The position numbers and the translations under genes are program-made. 64,000 nucleotides of DNA from assembly GCA_902728285.1 (NCBI GenBank), contig CACVBU010000351.1, positions 1,236,370 to 1,300,369 on the forward strand, in the 5' to 3' direction. Below the pieces are notes generated by a model. The model saw only the letters and a program-made list of their open reading frames with translations. It was not told the DNA's origin and made no database searches. This stretch comes from Clytia hemisphaerica (lineage: Eukaryota > Cnidaria > Hydrozoa > Leptothecata > Clytiidae). This document shows, piece after piece, positions 56,706-64,000 of the stretch (position 1 is the first letter of the stretch; every line of letters begins with the position of its first letter).

Positions 56706-57390
56706 TACATGTTTTTTTATAAGGAAACTTTACTTGACCTCGAGCCTGGAGTTCCTTATTTTTCAAGAGAATTTCAGACTCAAAGTTCCTTATCGAGTTC
56801 CTTATTTACTTAACTGCCAAAATTAGGTTTGCTAAGTATGTATAAGTATAAAATGGGCTAAAGTACAGAAAAAGACGTTCATTGAATGTTATTTCCTCAA
56901 TATTTTGTCATCTTTTTGTTTAAGCTTTTGTGAATGTGTGTAAATTTAAGTTAAACTCTCCGTTCCTTTACTTATTCTTTTACTGTTCGTTTTCTTATTC
57001 TCAGTCGGACCAGATCTTTAACAATTCCTTATTTCTCCGACCATTTTCAGTCTCAAGTTTCTTATAAACATGTTCCTGAAAAAAAACGTGTTTATGAAAT
57101 TCTGTTTGTTTGTTCGGTTTATAAAGGAAAACAAAACCACAAAATATCTTAATGTCTTTTACTATACGTTTTTCTTATAAGAACATCCAAAATTTTTGAA
57201 ACCTCGGAATGTTCTTAACTTTTTGAGTTTTAATGTTAAAAGTTTCTTAACATTTTCTTATTTTCACCATTTTGTAAGTATTTTTGTTTTAGAGCCCGCA
57301 AAGCCTTGAAATGTTTTTAATTTCTTCTTGGTAATTTGGTAATCGAAGCCTTATCTTACTATATTTTTTTGTTCTTATGAAAAACAGACC
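56706..57390. mobile_element. Two adjacent MITEs of the CACGTTTTTTTATAAGAA superfamily
   Basis: 56706-57095 runs from TACATGTTTTTTTATAAGGA to a GAAAAAAAACGTGTTT end, with GTTCCTTAT words inside. 57163-57390 runs from TATACGTTTTTCTTATAAGA to GTTCTTATGAAAAACAG. They lie just upstream of the nuclease-NTPase gene. Confidence 0.6.
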
Positions 57391-57536
57391 TTATTTAAAA
57401 AAATAATTAATGAAGGTCTCGTGGTATGACTATATAATTGACAAAAACCTGTTTATAAAGCAAACAAGATCATTTTTGAACTATCACTTTCTCTATTTTG
57501 ATAAAAAGGCTGTTATATATCTACTGTTTTGTCTAT

Positions 57537-57569
57537 ATGCAAAAAAAGGAGTTTCTTCAAAAAATATAA
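57537..57569 (+). promoter_or_regulatory. Possible 10-codon upstream ORF
   Basis: An ATG at 57537 opens a 10-codon frame closing at TAA 57567-57569, one base before the main ATG at 57571. It matters only if transcription starts upstream of 57537. Confidence 0.3.
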
Positions 57570-57570
57570 A

Positions 57571-58263
57571 ATGGCATCACAATTGAATTTACAACAGAAA
57601 ATCATTGCATTGGAACCGAAGATTATCGATCCTTCCAAATGCTTACCACGGACGTCATTATACCATCAAATACAAGCAAATGCTCAATCTACCATTGACA
57701 ACCAGAACCGAAAGTTCAATCTCGGGAATGGTCAACTATTTACTGATCCCATTCTTGCCGCTGATCAGCTTCTCCTTAGAGAATATGCTGATTCAGCATT
57801 ATTTGACACCAACCGCCACAATCCTATATTCATCCCTAATGTTTTTCAATCTCACCAATACACGAAAAAGGATTCAACCGTGCATCTCCTCGACTACGAT
57901 GTTGATATAAACACTCTCAAGAAAAGTTTGGATAATTTGAAGAAGGATTCGCCAGCCTATTGGTTTACGGGAGAACTTCAAGCTTTCTATGATCTCCAAT
58001 TAAACAACTCTGGTGATGAAATCAACGCAAGAGAATTCTCTAATTGGATCTTGAATGTCAAAATCATGTATCTTTTGATGGAAGAGATTGGCAATCAACC
58101 GACCCAAGGTTGTTTCAGAATGTTATGCTGCTTTCGTCAACCAAGTACAAACGATCTGACTTTACCATCAACAACAGAGGACAGCAAGACGTTCATCCAA
58201 GCTTGTATTCAGAAATTGGCTTCAAAATCACCAGGATCAAAACTGGAACAAACTCTCAAAAAG
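57571..58263 (+). CDS. Nuclease-NTPase gene, exon 1
   Basis: 231 codons from ATG to the donor AAG|GTAACT. No recognised domain. It contains CFRMLCCFRQPS near residue 180. Confidence 0.75.
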
Positions 58264-60874
58264 GTAACTTATCAATTTTATCAATCTTCTGAAAAATCCT
58301 TTAATACAAGCACAGAGAGTTTTGCATTTAAAAGAGAGCAATTAATCGTTAATTGCATCCTGTAGAGAGCAATTAGTCGTTAATCACACTCTTCAATGAC
58401 GGGCCAATGTTTACAAAATTGATTTTAATGTTTTTCTTACATTTTAATTGCATTCAAAATTGATTTTGTGAAAAAGAAAATCTATAAACAACGATAAAAG
58501 AAAACATCGTAATCACATGATAACTCGTGCAATTATTCTCGAATTGCACTCGTAATCATGTGATTACATATACTAACCTCAATTTGCGAATTGAATTGTA
58601 AAAATCTCTTATTTTATCTCCAGACATTAAAAGACGCTAAAAAAGAAGTTGAAAACTTGGTAAAACAAAACCAACCATCCCACTCAACAATAAAATGGCT
58701 TTTCGGATTAGTTTTATCGGAGCTTGGTGAAAAAGGAGAACACTCATTCTTCCGTAAACTCTATTCCCTCAAAGATGACCCTGTTCTTGAAGATACTGTG
58801 ATTCTCAGTTCCATCAATTTTCTCACCAATGTCCAAAAGAAAATGCATCAGGAGATTGACGTCCTTCTTTTCTCGTGGACCAAAAAATTAATCATAGGCG
58901 TTGAAATCAAACGGACACTGACTGGAAAAGCTTTTGACCAGTTGAATAAATACCATAAACTGATAGAGGGAAAATTGGGTGATCAGTTGGGACACGGCTG
59001 GACGTATCATCCAGTCATATGTGTTGGCACGGACGATCTTTCCTTCAACAATCAACATTACATTGACCAAGAAACAGATTTGAAATGTTGGTTATCCACC
59101 TTGCTGGCAAAATATCCTACCGTTTCCTCTGGAATACCTTTCATCCCAGCAGTAAATCAAGTCAAAGACCTCCTGAGAATCATTGTGTTTGCAATTCATG
59201 CTTCAAAAACAGCATCCATTACCAGATCAAACTGGGTGGAATATATCTCGCAAGCCATCGATACCGTCTGCACCACTGACAACATACTCTTTTACAGTCA
59301 GCGTCAACTTCCCATCATGAAGACAGACACTTCTGAATTCGATAAGATCATTCTTTTGGCTCCCTACGGATGCGGAAAGTCTTTCATCCTTCAGGAGAAA
59401 GCAAAGCAATTGAGTGGAATGGCGCAATACAAAGGACGTGTTATGTATGCCATTGAGACAAGTGATTTAGAAACCCTTCTTAAATGGAGATTGAAAGATG
59501 AATTGGGAAAAGAACATGGAGTTGACGTCTATGGATACAGAGACTACTCCGTATTAGTAAGTAGCATTTTGAATCTAATTTGATTCATATTCTAAATCTA
59601 ACCATAAAAAAACGGCTTTGATTTATTGATCGCCTCCAAATTTTGTAACAATATATTGTTTTATTGATTACAAACGATAGTAGAATAACTGATAAAAACA
59701 GTAAAAGTAAAAGAAAATGGAGATCGTGATAGTTTTAAGACTGCAAACTAGGTTGTCAACGCAGACTCATGATTTGCTTATTGCGTTATTTTCATTCGGA
59801 AAAACCGTTTAAATTCTCTAGTGTGAGAAAAAATTTAGAATTTACATATTTGTGATATATTGAAAAAATTATAAAAAGACTAATAATGCTCTGATCTACA
59901 CTTAATACTGCAAATCTTTAAGCTTACTGGTATTATTTTTAAAAAAGTCAGAAACGAGTGTAATTTCAATTTTGTCGTGCATTTTTCCGTAATAGACTTT
60001 TAGGATCCTTTGCAAGCAAATGAAGAGATTTACTTAAAATAATATTTTTCTTTTCTTTTACAAATAGATCAACGAAGAGGAAATTGAAAAGCTGATGGAG
60101 AGGATTAAAACGAAAAAAATCAATGCATTATTTATCGATGAATGTTGGATTACCCGTGAAAAAACGAAAGAAATGGTAATGAAAGTCAAACAACACGTTG
60201 ATGTGATTTGGATTGCATCAAACGGATACGGTCATCGGGATATTTTATTAGGTGATGAAGATCTTTCGGTGTATGACGACTTCATAAAATTTGAACTTGA
60301 CGTGAATTTAAGAAACTGTGAAAGCATAGCAAAGGAGGCATTAAGCTATGAAGAAAGATACAGTTCGGGATATAAAGAGGGTTTAGTACTTCCACCACCA
60401 AACCACCCTGACGGAGAGAAACCGTACCATTTTGTTTCTTTTGAAGATGCCATGAAAGAAATGAGAAGAATCACGAACAATGGAGTGCTAGTGATATCTC
60501 ATAATCTTCCATACGAGGCTGATGATTTTCAAACATTGAACAAGTTGAAATTGAAATGGAAAAGGTATGGAGAATATAAAAACGATTTCAATACAGGTGA
60601 AAGTCCATATCAATATCTCAAAGACGGAAACATTTTATTAGTTGAAGACTATGAATTGATTATCGGTTTCGAATGGGAGAACATCATCATCCTCGTGAAA
60701 GAAGATAATGCATTTGGTCTTGATAATCATCCATGCAATTTGTTCATGAGATGCACGACAAATCTCATGCTTGTTGATATAGTAGAAGACATATCTTCAG
60801 ATGAAACCAGTAGAAGACATACCAGTAGTGATGTTTCAGATGAATCCAGTAGTGATGTTTCTTCAGATGATTAA
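57571..60874 (+). CDS. Predicted PD-(D/E)XK nuclease plus P-loop NTPase/helicase-like protein, three exons
   Basis: Exons 57571-58263, 58624-59556 and 60068-60874, all joined in phase 0, encode about 810 residues. I chose the first in-frame ATG, MASQLNLQQK (context AAAATGG); the longer frame lacks ATG. Residues 1-230 match nothing I know. Around 310-327, QEIDVLLFSWTKKLIIGVEI followed by K has the D..(E)xK pattern of restriction-like nucleases. Near 477-484, ILLAPYGCGKSF is a P-loop, preceded by YSQRQLP like a Q motif. Near 566, ALFIDE is Walker B. Later, VNLRNCESIAKEA, GVLVISHNLPYEAD and FEWENIIILVKEDN recall later motifs of SF1-type helicases. The tail is Ser/Asp-rich (SSDVSDESSSDVSSDD). It is flanked by MITEs and has a partial upstream duplicate. 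A host defence or DNA-repair role is speculation; a domesticated or mobile-element origin is possible. Confidence 0.75.
58332..58575. mobile_element. Partial foldback element inside intron 1
   Basis: It matches one arm of 25938-26330 (GCAATTAATCGTTAATTGCA, TCTATAAACAACGATAAAAG) joined to its end phrase ATCATGTGATTACATATACT. It makes up about two thirds of the 360-bp intron. Confidence 0.85.
58624..59556 (+). CDS. Nuclease-NTPase gene, exon 2
   Basis: The acceptor is TTTTATCTCCAG and the donor is GTAAGT. 311 codons carry the D..ExK nuclease pattern and the P-loop. Confidence 0.85.
60068..60874 (+). CDS. Nuclease-NTPase gene, exon 3
   Basis: The acceptor is TTTCTTTTACAAATAG. It begins INEEEIEKLMERIK, carries the Walker B-like LFIDEC and the later helicase-like blocks, and ends in an acidic Ser/Asp tail and TAA. 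268 codons. Confidence 0.85.
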   Translation: MNEEEIEKLMERIKTKKINALFIDECWITREKTKEMVMKVKQHVDVIWIASNGYGHRDILLGDEDLSVYDDFIKFELDVNLRNCESIAKEALSYEERYSSGYKEGLVLPPPNHPDGEKPYHFVSFEDAMKEMRRITNNGVLVISHNLPYEADDFQTLNKLKLKWKRYGEYKNDFNTGESPYQYLKDGNILLVEDYELIIGFEWENIIILVKEDNAFGLDNHPCNLFMRCTTNLMLVDIVEDISSDETSRRHTSSDVSDESSSDVSSDD

Positions 60875-61977
60875 ACTTAAAAGACTAATACTCAAATAAT
60901 TAATTATAATCGTTGAAATTTGTACATAGAATTTTCGAGATAATTATTTGAGTTTTTGATACTGTTTATTTTTTTAAGGGAAAAAATATTTTCGTTAACA
61001 TAATGAAGTCACGAATTGCAACATCGTTATTCTTATTAGCTCTAAGATTTGCAACTTCTATGCAATCTTTCAAGGAAATGCATGGGAAAGAGTTTCATTT
61101 CAAGGTTATAACGCTAAAAATTTAAGAACATCCGAAAAGTTCAATATTTTTCGACGTTCTTATAAAAAACATGTAGATTATAGTAACATATCTTACATTT
61201 TTTTCACTTTTAGTAACTATTTGGTTGACAAAAGCAAGACAATGGAACGTCAACTTTGCAATTACTCGTTAGTTAGGTCTAGTACTCGTTACTTCCATTT
61301 AGCACTCGTTACTTCTCGTTACCTACTCGCTACTTCTTGTTACTATTCTCGTTCCTCGTTATAGTAACAACCAAGTTTAATAGAGCCATTGTTTAGGTAC
61401 CAAAACTTAGTCTGTATATGCTTATAAAAGAAAAAACATGTAGCACAGAAGCATCTTGAAACATCTATCAAGGCTTCGGAGGCAAGCACGAGTAACAGTT
61501 TCGAATCAAACGGCATACGAACCTGTCTGTACACAGACCCAGTATCTACGACTAATTTCAAAATTTATTGCCGTAGAGGGTCTGTTGTCATTGCCTTTTC
61601 TCATTTGAGATTTTTCAAAACGACCGCTGCGATGGAGTGTTGATGAGAAAGGGGAGACGACGAGAGAAGTGTTTATAAATCATACTTCATCGCAGATGTC
61701 TCCGTACGGGAAGTTTTTTATCAAACAAACAATGCGCACAGAGTGTACTACGAAGCGATAAACGTGAGATACACTTTGGTACAGAGTACATCTGAGTGAG
61801 TGAGTACATACGAATATACACGACTTGAAATCTTGAAATGAAAGAGAAGCACGAAAGATTGATGAACTAAAGGGGGATTGGGCTTTTCCAGAAAAAAATT
61901 GATATGGGGGGTGGATAACATTTTTTGGAAATTTACCCCCCCCCAGACAAGCATCAGTTGACCCCCTGGATACTCAA
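60875..61977. other. Intergenic between convergent genes; minisatellite at 61200-61375
   Basis: 61200-61375 is the inverted partner of 55170-55380 (GACAAAAGCAAGACAATGGA, then TACTCGTTACTTC words). 61080-61170 is a MITE end. No further gene is supported. Confidence 0.6.
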
Positions 61978-62238
61978 GTAAGTAAGTTTGCGACAGCAGT
62001 CGAGGGCGACCCGAAGGCTCCCTTTTCGTATAGCTGTCTACCCAAAGGTAGGGGAGACGCCACTCCTTTCCCTGGATTTCTCCACTTACCCTTGATCTGT
62101 CTCTTTAGTTGCTGAGCATCAAGCAGAGAGGCATCAAGTACCATTTTGGGAATCTTTGGTATGACCCGGCTGGGGATCAAACCCACAACCTTGCGCACCG
62201 TAGCTGGATGCTCTACCTTCATGCTACGTCGCTTGGAC
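61978..62238 (-). mobile_element. tRNA-derived SINE with target-site duplication
   Basis: On the minus strand the head (62236-62155) has an A-box-like TAGCATGAAGGTAGAGCATC and a B-box GGTTGTGGGTTTGATCCCC with tRNA-like spacing. The 3' end is an ACTTACTTACTTG tail. ACTCAA flanks it at 61972-61977 and 62239-62244. Not a functional tRNA: the stems are incomplete. Confidence 0.8.
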
Positions 62239-62475
62239 ACTCAAAATTAACCCCAAACAGAGCAAAATTACCTTCAAATAGAGCAAGTTTACCCGCCGGA
62301 CAAGGCAAATCTAGTGGATTTTCACTATCCCCGGACACGATATCCTCCACCCCCATGTACGAACATTTTCTGGAAGAGCCCATCCTAAAGAAAGTGTTTC
62401 TTACGATAATTTCTTCCCACAATCACATCATTAAGAGAGTCCCCTGAAATAACGAAAAGAAATAGTACAGCATGT

Positions 62476-62594
62476 TTAGGTGTTTAGAGTTTCGTACGCT
62501 GCACAGGCTTTTAATAGGTAGTCTTCTAAGGATGTTCCTTCAGATGAAGTGAATTTTAACTGCTGGTAAAAATCTAAGCCCGTATAGATATTGA
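62476..62594 (-). CDS. Terminal exon of the 62.5-kb gene
   Basis: Lower edge 62476, upper edge 62594. It encodes NIYTGLDFYQQLKFTSSEGT and the C-terminus. The frame is also open further upstream (to about 62700), so the exact acceptor is uncertain. Confidence 0.45.
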
Positions 62595-63178
62595 CTTCAA
62601 TGAAAATACAGAGGTCATACCTAATGTAATAAAATGGAGCCTCCATAACTAGAACACGCACGAGGAGCACAATTTCGTTCGAGTCGAGGAAAAGTAGAGT
62701 TATGGAGTAAGATTTGTATAGGCATTGTTAACTGAAGAGACCATAAAACACGTTCCAGTTAAGAAGACATTCGAACCTTGGTGTTTGATGAGACAGTGAA
62801 AGTGCTTGTACTTGGGGAAGTTGACCAACAGTGTGGCGTCATCAAGGTCTTCCACGGTAAACGAACCATCACTGAGAAGAAAAAATTGAAATTCTTAAGT
62901 CATAAAATAAGTTGAGCTGGTGAATGAATCATTAACCAAAGTCCACTCGCTTCGTGCACTAGAAACTATTCTTGAGCGAATTAGCTGACACGGTTTCCAC
63001 ATGGTAAAAAAAGAGTGACCATTCAAAGCGGAAGTACTTATTTCAAAATACCTAGCCTGGAAGTTGTGTTTCTTTTTCTGGATGGGTGGTGAGTTCTCCT
63101 TCATTACTTTAGTTTTCGGTTTCCGGCTGGATGGCATGTTCATTCTTTTACGCCTCTTCTTTTTACTGGAACTCGTAC
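62476..63178 (-). CDS. Unidentified gene, three in-phase exons (63178-63052, 62871-62777, 62594-62476)
   Basis: The exons join in phase to about 115 residues. First, TSSSKKKRRKRMNMPSSRKP and KTKVMKENSPPIQKKKHNFQ (very basic, NLS-like); then DGSFTVEDLDDATLLVNFPK with YKHFHCLIKHQ; then NIYTGLDFYQQLKFTSSEGT with SLEDYLLKACAAYETLNT and a stop. The acceptors are GTTCCCACAG, TTTTTTCTTCTCAG and TTTTCATTGAAG; the donors are GTATTT, GTTCGA (weak) and none. The VEDLDDATLLVNFPKYKHF block resembles LEDLTNDAVLQTSFFPVYHY in the gene ending at 50730. The upstream junction may be to the reverse transcriptase at 63294. No function assigned. Confidence 0.45.
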
Positions 63179-63288
63179 CTGTGGGAACAAAAGAGGAACA
63201 CCTATCAACCTCTAGTGGCGCTTTTGGTAAAAATACAAGGAAAATTCGTCTTGACGACGGTATAAAAAAAACAATAAAAGACAAGTCT

Positions 63289-64000
63289 CTACTTACGCTC
63301 AGTTCGTATATTAAGAGGATAAATAGGATTTCTTGTTCTAAGGCCACCTGGTGCTGTAAGTCTTACTGGCAGGTAGTTACGTAAATACGAAGGGGCTAAA
63401 TTGTTAATAATTCCATAGAAGAATGTCATTCTTCTAGCAAAGCGCCTGTCAGCAAGACTTTCGAGACCAAGTTCTGAATATAAGTTTTTTTGAGACGTTC
63501 CACGAAAACAGCCTGTTATAGCTAAACAGGCATTATATTGAATAGATTCAAGCTTCTGCACAAAGGTGGCATTTCCCGGGCGGTCATATACGATATCACC
63601 ATAATCAAGATGAGGCCTAATGAAAGATTTATAAATGGTTAGTAGAGATCTCCTAGGGCACATGCTTGCGAAGTCGGTTAATAAGACCAATTCCTTTATT
63701 GGCCTTTTTTATCTTCTCGTCTAGATGGCGATCAAAAGAAAGTTTTGAATCTAAGATTAGACCAAGATGTTTCTGGTACTCACTGGTCGCGATATTAGAA
63801 TTATTAAAGGAGATTACTGGAGCATTAGGAGGAGTGAGTCTACAGGTAAAATAGACTTCAATGGCTTGCTTAGATGGGTCAGGGTTAAAAGACATCTTCC
63901 ATTGATGAGCCCAGTCAGCTATCCTGGAGAGATCTCTGTTAAGTACATCAAGGCTCAAGAGTTGATCAATCACAAGAGAGAATAAAGAGGTATCGTCAGC
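63289..64000 (-). mobile_element. Jockey/CR1-like LINE reverse transcriptase fragment, runs off the window
   Basis: On the minus strand: MIDQLLSLDVLNRDLSRIAD, WAHQWKMSFNPDPSKQAIEV, YQKHLGLILDSKLSFDRHLD, then after a frameshift near 63670 RRSLLTIYKSFIRPHLDYGD and LRTRNPIYPLNIRTE. This is the part after the catalytic box of a jockey/CR1-like reverse transcriptase; motif C would lie beyond 64000. The usual ~100 C-terminal residues after RTE are missing, which is unusual because LINEs normally lose the 5' end. A GTAAGT donor sits exactly there. Confidence 0.85.

Noticed and set aside
61400-61570. Minus-strand frame VDTGSVYRQVRMPFDSK as a host exon
   Set aside because: An acceptor is possible (GAAATTAG) but no donor in phase was found and it joins neither neighbouring gene.
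62155-62236. Functional tRNA gene on the minus strand
   Set aside because: A and B boxes are present but the acceptor and anticodon stems do not pair; the flanking duplication and tail show a SINE.

Overview
This is nuclear DNA of an invertebrate animal. It is AT-rich, has introns with GT..AG splice sites, and is dominated by transposable elements. The best-supported host gene is the 3' part of an ASPSCR1/TUG-like (UBX-domain) gene, and the LINE, Gypsy and DNA-transposon remnants are of kinds common in marine invertebrates. A cnidarian is plausible, but the phylum is not shown by the sequence. There is no prokaryotic operon structure, no CRISPR array and no rRNA. The assembly has a 10-N gap at 27552-27561 and one N at 40934.

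Layout. 0.5-9.9 kb (+): five phase-compatible exons of an ASPSCR1-like gene, with introns full of repeats and a dead LINE on the minus strand. 10.1-15.3 kb: a 5.2-kb element with ~750-bp inverted terminal repeats carrying a decayed long ORF of an unnamed family, a 5'-truncated LINE and a nested MITE. 15-32 kb: repeats and MITEs, including a LINE insertion inside a MITE with a 12-bp target-site duplication, a perfect 212-bp tandem duplication, a ~1-kb foldback and a mariner-like MITE. 32.5-40.9 kb: a three-level nest. A DNA transposon holds a Gypsy-type LTR retrotransposon (132-bp LTRs, 5-bp TSD, three frame breaks), whose 3' LTR holds a 1.6-kb non-coding element. 41-50 kb: MITEs, two with clean 8-bp TSDs, and simple repeats.

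50.7-64 kb is gene-bearing. On the minus strand are two unidentified multi-exon genes (50730-55078 and 62476-63178) whose last exons resemble each other. Between them, on the plus strand, is a three-exon gene (57571-60874, ~810 aa) that joins a PD-(D/E)XK-like nuclease motif to a P-loop NTPase/helicase-like module. It has a broken duplicate of its second exon 2 kb upstream. The window ends in a jockey/CR1-like LINE reverse transcriptase on the minus strand, which stops at a consensus splice donor in phase with the first exon of the neighbouring host gene.

Limits. Exons were assembled by eye from splice signals, reading phase and protein resemblance. No database search was possible. Most short ORFs in the repeat-rich parts are chance or transposon-derived.
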